Assembly: GCF_001625305.1 (NCBI RefSeq)
Contig: NW_017802902.1
Span: 230,553 to 294,552, forward strand
Length of the DNA stretch: 64,000 bases
Source of the DNA: Branchiostoma belcheri
Lineage: Eukaryota; Chordata; Leptocardii; Amphioxiformes; Branchiostomatidae
Direction: 5' to 3'
Of this stretch, positions 25,901-35,169 are shown piece by piece. Each line of letters begins with the position of its first letter. The stretch's first letter is position 1. Under the pieces are notes generated by a model, which worked only from the letters and a program-made list of their open reading frames with translations, searched no databases and had not been told where the DNA came from. The position numbers and the translations under genes are program-made.

Positions 25901-28900
25901 CTCGGCATACCGGTCCTGGGGAGTCGATGAATGAATGAGTGAAGAAAAATAAATAAATAAATAAATAAATCAAGCCCCTTATTGTACACACGCATATGCT
26001 TACCCTTTTGGTTGAGAAAAGCAGGCCACGACAAAGGAAACGTTTACAGACATGTGTGCATTTTTAGCTACCACTAGGTGTACTGTTTAGGTCACACATA
26101 GAGCATGGAGCATCGTAGAAATTTCACAAATACACAACAGCCAAGGACTACAGTGATCGAGAGCAGTAGTGAAAATCTTCTTACAGAAAACAAAGCAGTA
26201 CTTGACCGATGGACGGAGTGCTGGACAGACCTGTACAACTACGAGCTGCAACCAGACACGACAAAACTGAGCAACCCACATGGGGCAGAGAGAGTGTTAG
26301 AAAGACCTTCCAATCCTGAGAGATGAGGTCTCAGATGCAGCAGTGCGTTACATGAATCGAGGAAAATCTCCAGGAGTCAAAAATATTCCTGCAGAGGTTG
26401 ACAAGTACTTTGAGTTATGCCATAAGATCTGGGAGGAGAAGAAGTGGACGCAGTTTCTGGTCATCCCGCTGCCTATATCGAAGGGGAACCTGCGCAGATG
26501 CCAAAACTACGGAACCATCAGTCTGGAAATTCACCCAAGCAAGATATTACTTAGAGTAATCTTGGAGAGGCTGAAGACAAAGGCAGAGGAACTTCTGGCT
26601 GCGCTGAAGAGTAAGCCGGCTTCAGGCCTGGTCGCATCACAACAAAGCAAATTTTCAACTGTCGGCTCATAATTGAGAAACATTTGAAGCACCAACGGAA
26701 ACTGTCTCACAATTTTATCAGTGTACAGAAAGTGCGAAATGGAACGAAATGGACGAAATGGAACGAAATGGGACGAAATGGAACGAAATGGGACGAAATG
26801 GAACGAAATGGGACGAAATAGGTATGAAGTACGTTGGAACGGCGACGATAGTGTACGCTCGACGTCCAAACGGCAACGTTAAGTTTGATGGTATTCTTAG
26901 AACCGCAACGTTGTAAGATCGATCAGGGTACATTAAGAATAAAGTGAGTTTCGACTTGAGCAGTCAAAGAGTTTTGTCTTTGTGTAGTAACTTGTTGCGG
27001 CATTATTCTAGCCGAAATGTTTCGTCCTTGTTGTCGATGTTCTGCCTGCCCGCAAGAAGTGTTGCCGATCTCGGAAACAACGTCCAGAGGAAATGATGAG
27101 ACAACTACAGAATAACTCGCGGGGATGTCTAAAATTATAAGAACTAAACTTGTTGCGTTCAAGAAACACTGGCGGTTCATGCGCTAATTTACAATAACAC
27201 GGAAACCATGATGGCGCTGACAAAATCAAAACAACAACGGAGAGTGGAAAGATCGACGTCGGCAGTGTTACAAAATACTAGTAGCACTCGTAATATTAAC
27301 GTTTATTACTTTGTATCGTTATATTTTTAAACAACAAGATCATTTTTACAGTACGAATCAGTTTTTTTTTGTGTAGAAAAGGGCGTTTTTTAAAAACATG
27401 TAGTCTAAGTCTCATCAAGGATTTTGGCTTGCCCGGTCAAGGGTAACCTAATGGCCGCCGCTATCTGAGTATTTTTACGTTTTGATCGCAACTGAATTAC
27501 ACAGAGTTAGGAACCATGTTGATGTGTGTATGTACCAGGCCAGAAAATGATCATACCTTGCACCCACGCTTTGTCATGTTAGAATGTGTGAACTTAAAAC
27601 AATTGAGGATCAGGAGAAGTGCGCATATGAATAGAACAGTTGGCGGGAAAAATTCGCAGGGGGCAAAACGCCGTGCACACATTTTCAGGAAGAAATTAGC
27701 CACACACACAGCAATGAATAGGTTTAAGAAATAAAACACATCATATTATTTATTCACCACTCACTTCTGTATTTAAAATTTTGAACAGTTCCGTTTCTTA
27801 TATTTTGTTATCTATTTCATTTCATTGTGCACCTGTAAGGGACGCGGCTGGTGATAAAATTCCCGTGGGCACACTTTGACTGTTCACGTCAAAACTCAAG
27901 TTATTGTTAATATAACGTACCTTATAACGTTGTGGTCACTTTTTATTAACGTACCCTGATCGATTTTATAACGCTGCGGTCACTTTACTATTAACGTACC
28001 CTGATCGACCTTATAACGTTGCGGTTCTAAGAATACCATCAATCTTAACGTGGCCGTTTGGACGTCGAGCGGACACTAACATCGCCGTTTCAACGCACAA
28101 ACGGCTTAACGGCTTTCCTCCATACATATTTAATTTCAATTCTTCAGGACGGCAGTCGGGGTTCGCCAGCAATGCTTGTTATCGCCTATTCTGTTTAACT
28201 TATTACCTGGAGAAGATAATGCAAGACACACTGCGGGATATCATCACACCTCCGTCTCCCTAGCTTTAGATTGCAGACAAATCTCTAACCTCCGATTTGC
28301 AGATGATATCGACCACTTTGCTGGTAGTAACATAGACCTCCTGGACCAGGATCTCACTAACAAGCTAACGCAGAGTACTGGATCGTTTGGCATGGAGGTC
28401 AGCACCGACAAAAGTAAGGTCATGGTTAACAGCAGGGAAGAGACACAAGCAGTCATCTTTATGAAACTGGGAGCAGCTAGAAGAAGTGGACTCATTAACA
28501 TACTTGAGTGGGTACATTACGAAGGGTGGTACCAACTGGAAAGAAAGACAGACGGCAGCAATGGCTCGTCTGGACAGGGTCTGGAAATCTAACATTAGCA
28601 TTGCGCTGTAGATTACAAGCTCTATAAAGCCTTGGTGGTATCAGACCTGCTCTACGGTTGCGAAATCTGGACCTTGCTGGTAGCAACAGAACGGAAAATT
28701 CAGGCCTTTGAAATTGAGTGCGTGCGGAGACCTCTTGGCATCACCTACCGTGAAAACAAGACAAACGAGTATGTGAGGAAAGCTGTGCATCATAACATCA
28801 CATGGCCCGCAGCAACCACTCTTAGCAACTGTCAAGAGACGCAAGCTGCAGTGGTACGGCCAGGTGACATGACGCGACAACCTGCCAAAGACAGTCCTCC

Positions 28901-31900
28901 AGGGCACTCTGTAAGGAGGACGCTGTCGAGGAAGACAGAGAAAGTCCTGACAGGACAACATTGTAGAATGGACTTTGTTTAACCTGCCGGAACGGCTGGC
29001 CGACGCAAAAGATACAGACGCCTGGAGACAGCTGTCTCAGCATGACGAGCCTTTAGATTGTTACACGGATCATGTCACCATGCTTTGGCCGTACAGGTGC
29101 TGTGTATGGGTGTCCAAGTTTAATGGACCTATCACATCATTGCGTCACAGTTTGTTTACCACAATGAACGCCGGTCAATCGATGTTTATATTATATAGGG
29201 GTGCGTAAGTATCGCGGTGTTTGCTTTATATAAGGCCTTTATACAGTACTACTTTTGTCTACTGTCACAACTAAATCACCCATTACGGCATGTAATGCTG
29301 TGTCAACAAAACTAGACGCAACAAAAATCAAACATACCTTACTTTGAAAACTTTGAAATGATCTTTTTTCTTCAACTGACCGTTCTACAATGTTCTTTAG
29401 AACAGGTAAACAGACTGTGACGTAATAGTGTGATAAGTCCATTGACGGTCGTACCGTGACTAACACTGAGGAGTTTTAGAAGGTCAAAGAGAGACAGACA
29501 CTGCTAATACCCTAAAGCTACCGATTTAAAACTTAGGGAACTATTTGTTAATATTTCTAAAGTTACGTCATGACACAGGTATTCTTACAACGCTCGTGGG
29601 GCATTTTGACACTCCCATTTCAACATTAAACTTGATACGTCTCAGACTGTAGCCATTAAGAAACGCTAAGCGTTACACAACATGTCCAGACACGTATCAT
29701 TTAGCCACGCCATCAGAAGTACGAGGCTCCACCCCCAGACACGTGATTCCGAAAAATTATGTTTTGGAACAAATCACGTTTTGGACTAGAAAGGCCAATA
29801 TTTGCTTTGGAGCAAATACAGCGATGGGTTCACCACATTTTACCACATGGCAGGGAAAGAATGAGAAACACAAGGGAAAACAATGATTTACATTGATATA
29901 ACTATAATATGAAGTAAAATACAACTAAAACAACAGTTGGATAGCTATTCCCTACTTTATTGGTTAGGATTTTTAATTGCATAATGCAAACTGTTGATTT
30001 CCAAAACACTTGAATACAGACATACTGTCAGTATGGAAATGCTTCTGTGCAGGTGTTAATCAAGTTAAATCCCAACAGCCAATCAGCAAGAAGTATAGAG
30101 GAAAGCTGCATGCCTATTGGTTGATGCCCTGCATTCCATTGTGATGACTCATGCCCAAACGTGGTAAACAAGGCAAACTAACACAGTAATACATTTGCTA
30201 TAACACAGCCAAAAAACTCAAATAAAACCATTCTAAAAGCCTGTATCACAATAATTTAAAAAACGCCTAGGGGTATTTGCCCACTGTACCTCCATACCAA
30301 ATTTCAGGACCTTAGGCCCTAAAATGAAGAAGCTGAATCCATTTAAAAAATGGCAGGAGAAGGAGGAGGAGGAGGAGAAACATCAGAAAAAGCAATATGG
30401 TTTCGTGGTGTGGTGAACCCATAAATATAATGCAGGTGCAATCATTCCAAATCATGATTTGGAATGGAACACGTGCACGTTTTGGAATGCAACAGTCGTG
30501 CGGAACGTTCTGTACCTCCCTTTATGTCCTACCTGGGCCGCGATTACGTTCGATGCGGGTGTTCCCGTCCGTGTAATAAGTACTAGCGGTAAGGCCCAGG
30601 CCTTCCAAATGTTCCAGAGACACGATTTAAACGTGTTTCCCCGCTTACACCGCTTTAAAAAATTCGAACACAAAATTCGGTCGTTGGAATTGAATTTGTT
30701 GCATTGTTTGGGTTTAGGGACACCAAATCTCCAAATTTTCGCCCATTTCGCATTAAAAGGCGTGTTTTACTGGGTGGGTATGACTTTTAAAAAATTATGT
30801 CATACTTCGGCCGTCGGGCGATCCGACGCGAGGTCGGGCTGGTACCTCGGGCAAAACGGAATACACCGTGCTGTACCGCCTGGCCCGGGGCCATGACATC
30901 GTTGGTAGGACTGAGCTTACGAAAAGTCAAGAGGTTAAACACGAGATACAAGGGAGGCCAGTCAAGACCCGAGGCATCAAAACTCGCCTTGCAAATATTC
31001 TCCTATATGTAACATATATATAGCCGGCTTAGTTAGGGACTGTACGGTATTTAGCTGGGGAAGGCGGAGAGGAGGGGCAGTCATCCGAGGGTAGCGTAAT
31101 TTTTTGCCCGCGCACATACCATCTTATACAAGAAAAAAGGCAGGGGCTGGGAAGGGCGCGTTGCACGGCAAAATTAATTTCTTCAGAATAGGCCGAAAAG
31201 TTTTCACTACTTTTTAATCGATATCATTTTGACGACCGCTACGAAACGGGATTTTAATCCATGTACTTTGGCTGTGTAGTCAAGTTTCGCCGCTTCTTGG
31301 CGAAATTAAAACATTTTGAAGGTGTTTGTCGGGGATGTGGGCAAATCCACTAGAATAATAGGGATAGATATTGTAACATTCTGCCGATTGCAATAACCGG
31401 CAAAAGCATCGCTCAATTGTTTTGTACACGGTTCGTGTCTGGTCGAGCTTGGCATTCTGACAATGATTGAGATGCAAGTGAACAAACAGGAGCCTGAGGC
31501 CATGACGGGAGTCAGATGGTAAGACTGACGTCACGTACTACGTCACGGACTACTTAACATAATCACTACCAGTGGCCATGGAGGTGGAAAATCTGATTTT
31601 CTACCTCCATGCAGTGGCACTATGCCATGTCGTTCTTATGGCCAGATAATCACCCCACAAAGAAGCGTCTGTTTGTCTCGGTGAGATCAGTGGAATATCG
31701 TTCGTTCAGTTCACTAAAGTCGGCCAAGGTACCTGTCCTCTAGTCTCCACCAGACTTTTTTGCCAGCTGGGTAAATCGTAGAAATCGGCCTTAAGGGTAT
31801 TAATTGGCGGGAGAAGGTAGTCGGCCATTGACGATCAAATTTGCAGGCCGATTTGATCGTCGATAGCCGACAGTCTCGCTAATTAATACCCTTTTAGGCC

Positions 31901-32272
31901 AATTTCTACGATTTACCCAGCCTGCAAAAAAAGTCTATTGTAGACTACCTGTCCTCACAGAAAAAAAGGACCGAAAAAAAAAACAGATTGTATAGGACTC
32001 ACTGTGAGGTGCGCAGTCCCGTCTTTGACCCAGCCGATGGCGATGTCGGATCCCGGCATGCCTCCGTTCGGGGAGAGACCCAAGCCGACCCACCCTGTCG
32101 TCTGCACCCGGGCCTCCAACTCGATCTTCTCATCGTCATACTTCCAGGAAAGGAGAAACTTCCCGTCTTCGTCCAGAGACGCGTGGTGGGTGAAGTCGGC
32201 ACTCGCACCCACAATATGCGGGAACAAGACGAAAGTTGCCGCGATAACGAGAACATGCGAGGCGGTCTCCAT
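16815..32272 (-). CDS. MOXD1-like: DBH-like copper monooxygenase (MOXD1-like), 12 coding exons
   Basis: Copper type II, ascorbate-dependent monooxygenase family (DBH/PHM/MOXD1). The family hydroxylates small substrates in the secretory pathway; the substrate here is unknown. Twelve exons join in phase with GT-AG introns into 620 residues, close to the usual 610-620 of MOXD1: signal peptide (1-25), DOMON domain (about 27-170), N-terminal copper domain (about 200-330), C-terminal copper domain (about 335-510), hydrophobic end (APATLVCMVALVLAI). All expected copper ligands are present: H241/H242 (VVHHL), H318 (EQHYDNP), H399/H401 (LHSHL) and M473 (NEMC), with family-like spacing, so the enzyme should be active. 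The C-terminus could be a GPI signal or membrane tail. Two further copies of exon 1 lie upstream. A TATATAAAAG motif is about 90 bp from the start codon. Confidence 0.93.
17070..17281. mobile_element. Foldback MITE in MOXD1 intron 11
   Basis: 'gtttcggtcaccgtctgtca' near 17070 returns inverted as 'tgacagaccgttaccgaaat' ending near 17279. Arms are about 75 bp (caccttc, caattc.gactggtt) around a short loop. No coding content. Confidence 0.65.
17323..18296. mobile_element. Possible TIR element in MOXD1 intron 11
   Basis: Inverted termini of about 20 bp: 'gggcttattcaccaca' on the left, 'tgtggtgaataagctctata' on the right. Roughly 970 bp between them with no transposase frame. The short TIR alone makes the call tentative. 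Confidence 0.45.
18560..18790 (-). mobile_element. tRNA-derived SINE in intron 11
   Basis: On the minus strand the head reads ggggccgtgtggcg with an A-box-like 'tggcgtaacgac' and a B box 'gtgttcgagtcc'. The body (ccgatcttgtg, gaaaatgagtattgtcctg, ggcataaaataag) is shared with 45728-45990 on the other strand. The SINE head begins about 14 bases into intron 11, next to the exon 11 donor. Confidence 0.75.
18804..18990 (-). CDS. MOXD1-like: MOXD1-like exon 11
   Basis: Acceptor ttgcttccag; starts with one base of a split Ser codon and ends phase 0 at donor gtaagaa. Encodes DFSSGEMKI...FRTAVDT (residues 506-568), the region after the second copper domain. Confidence 0.88.
19390..19530 (+). repeat. 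Dispersed repeat family B copy
   Basis: Repeats the 'gtagtggatgctacctgaaa', 'cagttgatcgag' and 'ttacctagatgtctaacctt' motifs of 5407-5545, inside MOXD1 intron 10. Confidence 0.6.
19600..19724 (-). CDS. MOXD1-like: MOXD1-like exon 10 (copper-binding Met)
   Basis: Acceptor cccacag; GGPGTPNEMC...HFAGVQ, ending in two bases of the split Ser codon (phase 2). M473 in NEMC is the methionine ligand of the second copper. The donor (AG/gttcga) is a weak match; no better in-phase donor was found before the TAG at 19592-19594. Confidence 0.85.
20700..20759 (-). CDS. MOXD1-like: MOXD1-like exon 9
   Basis: A 60-bp exon coding for GDTLVTECTYRSTHKDKVTY, acceptor ttttccag and perfect donor gtaagt, phase 0 at both ends. 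The GDxLxTxCxY motif is characteristic of the family's second copper domain. Confidence 0.9.
21158..21343 (-). CDS. MOXD1-like: MOXD1-like exon 8 (HxH copper ligands)
   Basis: Encodes residues 383-444 (FLEELGEPIHIIG to EEVTVYP), phase 0 at both ends. Contains the LHSHL ligand pair (H399/H401). Acceptor tgtgtatag, donor gtacga. Confidence 0.9.
21749..21832 (-). pseudogene. Partial tandem duplicate of MOXD1 exon 7
   Basis: Repeats the 3' half of exon 7 (HVVPPRAEGFKSAGFCN, then TNCLNA) together with its donor gtaagt, 147 bp downstream of the original. It has no acceptor in the phase needed after exon 6, so it is probably unused, or a decoy donor. Confidence 0.75.
21896..22062 (-). CDS. MOXD1-like: MOXD1-like exon 7
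   Basis: Acceptor actgcag, phase 1 in and phase 0 out, donor gtaagt. Encodes GIRDSSGLRLTLTPEL...NPNCLNA (residues 327-382), linking the two copper domains; the CNPNC cysteines fit the family's disulphides. Confidence 0.9.
22522..22624 (-). CDS. MOXD1-like: MOXD1-like exon 6 (third His ligand)
   Basis: Acceptor tctccccag; PMAYPAHVGYPVGD...LEQHYDNPQLVS plus the first base of Gly (phase 1). H318 in EQHYDNP corresponds to the third ligand of the first copper. Confidence 0.9.
23516..23640 (-). repeat. 98-bp tandem duplication carrying the exon 5 donor
   Basis: The exon 5 end plus donor (atcggggctgag/gtaggtgc) is repeated almost exactly 98 bp further into the intron (donor at 23516-23521). Weaker copies of the flank lie near 23421-23470 and 23039-23095. 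Several equivalent donors therefore follow exon 5. Confidence 0.75.
23620..23814 (-). CDS. MOXD1-like: MOXD1-like exon 5 (HH copper ligands)
   Basis: Acceptor ctttaatag; FEPIISPGNEGVVHHLIIYT...GSMLAAWGIGAE, residues 228-292, phase 0 at both ends. H241/H242 bind the first copper. The donor gtaggt lies in a tandem repeat with further identical donors. Confidence 0.92.
24257..24343 (-). CDS. MOXD1-like: MOXD1-like exon 4
   Basis: 29 residues (VSVPAYQDTTYWCQVF to KHHIIK) between acceptor gtatgcag and donor gtgtct, phase 0 at both ends. TTYWCQ and KHHIIK are strong family signatures at the start of the first copper domain. Confidence 0.92.
24615..24791 (-). CDS. MOXD1-like: MOXD1-like exon 3
   Basis: Residues 140-198 (ADTMRVLWAWHDDDPEDE to TTVDLLMNN), acceptor gttcccag, donor gtaagg, phase 0. 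Covers the end of the DOMON domain (RVLWAW, YHGANRG) and the linker. Confidence 0.9.
25030..25155. repeat. 44-bp perfect palindrome with tandem half-sites
   Basis: A perfect palindrome is centred on 'ggatatcc' near 25068: tttttgtatgataatacagg on the left mirrors its right side. Its right half then repeats two more times (unit about 27 bp). Outside, 'gactcggaaatcc' (25030) faces 'gaatttccgagtc' (about 25141), so the whole can form a cruciform. It lies in MOXD1 intron 2, and the right flank recurs at about 23290-23370. Confidence 0.8.
25269..25759. mobile_element. 491-bp foldback element next to the exon 2 donor
   Basis: Inverted arms of about 180 bp (25269-25455 and 25588-25759) with termini CACCAGTTTCCCATC / GATGGGAAACTGGTG and shared internal words (gcataaaatgcccc, ctatgcaaatgagggtta). 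The right terminus sits at intron position +10 from the exon 2 donor. No coding capacity. Confidence 0.8.
25769..25915 (-). CDS. MOXD1-like: MOXD1-like exon 2
   Basis: 49 residues (DRYAEAQAQPPVDESQDW to CDVKDRVIN), acceptor ctccccag, donor gtgagt, phase 0 at both ends. The QDW...FNRKLTTCD segment is the middle of the DOMON domain. Confidence 0.92.
26735..26822. repeat. 20-bp minisatellite
   Basis: Four to five tandem copies of a unit alternating 'gaaatggaac' and 'gaaatgggac', at the junction between the broken retrotransposon and the TIR element. Confidence 0.85.
26833..28105. mobile_element. 1.27-kb TIR element nested in the retrotransposon
   Basis: Terminal inverted repeats of about 100 bp: 'cgctcgacgtccaaacgg' and 'gtattcttagaaccgcaacg' on the left (26850-26915) recur inverted at 28014-28075. 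The right side has three tandem copies of a unit of about 55 bp (cgtaccctgatcga, ttataacg.tgcggt; 27915-28025). No transposase frame was recognised. Confidence 0.75.
29822..30420. mobile_element. Possible 0.6-kb TIR element
   Basis: Termini 'atgggttcaccaca' (29825) and 'tgtggtgaacccat' (about 30409-30422) are perfect inverted copies of 14 bp. The interior is AT-rich and non-coding, with a (gag)n tract at 30360-30380. It lies in MOXD1 intron 1. Confidence 0.55.
31739..31946. mobile_element. Foldback element beside exon 1 (first of three)
   Basis: 'gggtaaatcgtagaaatcgg' on the left is mirrored by 'ccaatttctacgatttaccc' on the right, with inner inverted words (gtattaatt, tagtcggccattgacgatca). 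The hairpin ends about 57 bp downstream of the exon 1 donor. Copies lie at about 33477-33678 and 34256-34460 in the duplicated units. Confidence 0.8.
32003..32272 (-). CDS. MOXD1-like: MOXD1-like exon 1, copy nearest the gene body
   Basis: ATG at 32272, 90 residues, donor gtgagt in phase 0. Signal peptide METASHVLVIAATFVLFPHI, cleavage likely near GASA, then the DOMON start (FTHHASLDEDGKFLLSWKYD, ELEARVQTTGWVGLGLSPNG). It joins exon 2 in frame. As the nearest copy it is the default first exon, but the two upstream copies are equally spliceable. Confidence 0.92.
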
Positions 32273-32358
32273 TCTTCGGTGTCAGTTGTGTTTCTTATCT
32301 CCAAACAGATCTCCAGATGTGACAGATTTCAATTGTTACCTGGTCAGACTGGTGACGA

Positions 32359-32368
32359 TATATAAAAG
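32359..32368. promoter_or_regulatory. TATA-like motif upstream of exon 1 copy 1
   Basis: TATATAAAAG about 90 bp upstream of the start codon; its partner in unit 3 is at 34869-34878. It is canonical on the plus strand but also reads TTTATATA on the gene's strand, so the direction is uncertain. Absent from unit 2. Confidence 0.35.
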
Positions 32369-33726
32369 AGGGCCCGCATGGCCTTTTCCGTCCATCGTAA
32401 TCGGCCGTTTTATTCTACGTAGAGCGTAGATGGACCCCTCTAATTCAACGTAGAGCTAGCGTAATTGACCATTTTGCTTAGAGCGATTTCGCCATTTTAA
32501 TTCTACATAATGCGTTGTAGCCATTTGGAATTCATCATAAAGCATAATCGAGATGTTTCCTGAATTCAGCGTAATATGTAGCCGGCTCTAAACATTTAGC
32601 GTAGAGCGTTGTCGAGACCCCCCATGCAGACCCCCATAAAATGCATCGTTTGGGACGTACCAAAGGTGACGTCAAGGAGGAGGCAACCAAACTCGCCTTG
32701 CAAATATTCTCCTATATGTAACATATATATATAGCCGGCTAAGTTAGGGACTGTACGGTATTTAGCGGGGGGAGGGGAGAGGAGGGGCAGTCATCTTGGG
32801 GTAGCGTAATTTTTGCCGGCGCACATACAATTTTATACAAGAAAAAAAAAGCAGGGGTTGGGAAGGGTGCGTTGCACGGCAAAAATTTATTACTTCAGAA
32901 TAGTCCGAAAAGCATTCGCTACTTTTTAATCGATATCGTTTTGACGACCGCTACGAAACGGGCTTTTAATCTATGTACTTTGGCTGTGTAGTCAAGTTTC
33001 GCCGCTTCTTGGCGAAATTAAAATGCAACATTTTGAAGGTAATTGTGGGAGATGTGGGCAAATCTACTAGAATAATAGGGATGGATATTATTAGAATGTA
33101 ACATTCTGCCAATTGCAATGACCGGTAAAAGCATTGCTCAATTGTTCTGTACAGGGTTCGTGCCTGGTCGCGCTTGGCATTGTGACAATGATTGAGATGC
33201 AAGTGAACAAACAGGAGCCTGAGGCCATGGCGGGAGTCAGATGGTAAGACTGACGTCACGTACTACGTCACGGACTACTTAACATAATCACTACCAGTGG
33301 CCGTGGAGGTGGAAAATCGAATTTTCTACCTCCATGCAGTGGCACTATGCCATGTCGTTCTTAATTATGGCCAGATAATCTCCTCACAAAGCGTTTTTTT
33401 GTCTCGATGAGATCAGTGGAATATCGTTCGTTCAGTTCACTAAAGTCGGCCGAGGTACCTGTCCTCTAGTCTTCACCAGACTTTTTTGCAGGCTGGGTAA
33501 ATCGTAGAAATCGGCCTAAAGGGTTTAATTGGCGAGAGAAGGTAGTCGGCCATTGACGATCAAATTTGCAGGCTGATTTGATCGTCGATAGCCGACAGTC
33601 TCGCCAATTAATACGCTTTTAGGCCGATTTCTAAGATTTGCACAGCCTGCAAAGAAGTCTGGTGGAGACTACCTGTCCTCTCAGAAAAAAAGGACCGAAA
33701 AAAAAAACAGATTGTATAGGACTCAC

Positions 33727-33996
33727 TGTGAGGTGCGCAGTCCCGTCTTTGACCCAGCCGATGGCGATGTCGGATCCCGGCATGCCTCCGTTTGGGGAGA
33801 GACCCAAGCCGACCCACCCTGTCGTCTGCACCCGGGCCTCCAACTCGATCTTCTCATCGTCATACTTCCAGGAAAGGAGAAACTTCCCGTCTTCGTCCAG
33901 AGACTCGTGGTGGGTGAAGTCGGCACTCGCACCCACAATATGCGGGAACAAGACGAACGTTGCCGCGATAACGAGAACATGCGAGGCGGTCTCCAT
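33727..33996 (-). CDS. MOXD1-like: MOXD1-like exon 1, copy 2 (alternative first exon)
   Basis: Same length, phase and donor as copy 1, and nearly the same protein: Ala31 is Glu here (HHESLDEDG). The upstream sequence is cut about 45 bp before the ATG by the unit 2/3 junction, so the TATA-like motif is lost. It is intact as an exon, but transcription from its own promoter is doubtful. Confidence 0.8.
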
Positions 33997-34512
33997 TCTC
34001 CGGTGTCAGTTGTGTTTCTTATCTCCAAACAGATCTCCAGATGTCAGATGGTAAGACTGACGTCACGTACTTAACATAATCACTACCAGTGGCCGTGGAG
34101 GTGGAAAATCTGATTTTCTACCTCCATGCAGTGGCGCTATGCCATGTCGTTCTTATGGCCAGATAATCTCCTCACAAAGCGTCTGTTTGTCTCGATGAGA
34201 TCAGTGGAATATCGTTCGTTCAGTTCACTAAAGTCGGCCGAGGTACCTGTCCTCTAGTATCCACCAGAGTTTTTGCAGGCTGGGTAAATCGTAGAAATCG
34301 GCCTAAAGGGTATTAATTGGCGGGAGAAGGTAGTCGGCCATTGACGATCAAATTTGCAGGCTGATTTGATCGTCGATAGCCGACAGTCTCGCCAATTAAT
34401 ACGCTTTTAGGCCAATTTCTAAGATTTGCACAGCCTGCAAAAAAGTCTGGTGGAGACTACCTGTCCTCACAGAAAAAAGGACCGAAAAAAAAACAGATTG
34501 TATAGGACTCAC

Positions 34513-34782
34513 TGTGAGGTGCGCAGTCCCGTCTTTGACCCAGCCGATGGCGATGTCGGATCCCGGCATGCCTCCGTTCGGGGAGAGACCGAAGCCGACC
34601 CACCCTGTCGTCTGCACCCGGGCCTCCAACTCGATCTTCACCTCGTCAAACTTCCAGAAGAGTAGAAACTTCCCGTATTCGTCCAGAGACTCGTGGTGGG
34701 TGAAATCGGCACTCGCACCCACAATATGCGCGAACAAGACGAAAGTTGCCGCTATAACGAGAACACGCGAGGCGGTCTCCAT
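34513..34782 (-). CDS. MOXD1-like: MOXD1-like exon 1, copy 3 (alternative first exon, most diverged)
   Basis: Open over all 90 residues with the same donor. Changes include S>R at residue 6, P>A in the signal peptide, DEYGKFLLFWKFDEVKI in the DOMON start and WVGFGLS. An in-frame ATG 60 bp upstream (34842) would add 20 residues ahead of the signal peptide. It keeps the TATA-like motif. All changes keep the frame, so the exon may be functional. Confidence 0.8.
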
Positions 34783-35169
34783 TCTTCGGTGCCAGATGTG
34801 TTTCTTATCTCCAAACAGATCTCCAGATGTGACAGATTTCAATTGTTACCTGGTCAGACTGGTGACGATATATAAAAGGGGGCCCGCATGGCCTTTTCCG
34901 TCCATCGTAATCGACCGTATTATTCTACGAGTGTAATTAACCGTTTTGCGTAGAGCGTATTTGTCACTTTAATTCTACGTAATGCGTTGTAGTCACTTGG
35001 AATTTATCGTAAAGCGTAATCGAGAGGTTTCCTGAATTCAGCGTAATATTTAGCCGGCTCTAAAGATTTAGCGTAGAGCGTTGTCAAGATCCCCCCCCCC
35101 CCCATACAGGCTCCCATAAATGCATCGTTTGTGAGGTACCAAAGGTGACGTCATGGAGGAGGGTGTCGA

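Larger units (their letters stand above)
26105..29050 (+). mobile_element. Degenerate non-LTR retrotransposon, interrupted, in MOXD1 intron 1
   Basis: The left part (26105-26710) encodes the lead-in and first RT blocks (TENKAVLDRW, KSPGVKNIPAEV, LVIPLPISKGNLRRCQNYGT), with frameshifts and a lost stretch. The right part (28145-29050) resumes with the catalytic-region remnant NLRFADDID, then KLTQSTGSFGMEVSTDKSK, LLYGCEIWTL and DTDAWRQL. The 1.4 kb between them is foreign (a TIR element and a minisatellite). All pieces are on the plus strand, antisense to MOXD1. Many stops; inactive. Confidence 0.85.
30979..35165. repeat. Three-copy segmental duplication carrying MOXD1 exon 1
   Basis: The ancestral unit is about 1.7 kb: it starts 'aaactcgccttgcaaatatt' and ends 'ccaaaggtgacgtca.ggagg'. 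Unit 1 is 30979-32689. Unit 2 (32690 to about 34042) stops in the exon 1 5' UTR. Unit 3 (about 34043-35165) starts at an internal 'cagatg' and keeps the upstream part. The unit 2/3 junction is at a short shared word, as in unequal exchange. Each unit has a hairpin element, exon 1 and flanks; units 1 and 3 also keep the TATA-like motif. Confidence 0.9.

Noticed and set aside
30459..30896. 145-residue open frame in MOXD1 intron 1
   Set aside because: No recognisable motif; it borders repeats and opposes the gene's strand. Nothing supports it as a gene.
31988..34936. Plus-strand open frames over the MOXD1 exon 1 copies
   Set aside because: They are the antisense of conserved coding exons that have signal peptides and splice donors.
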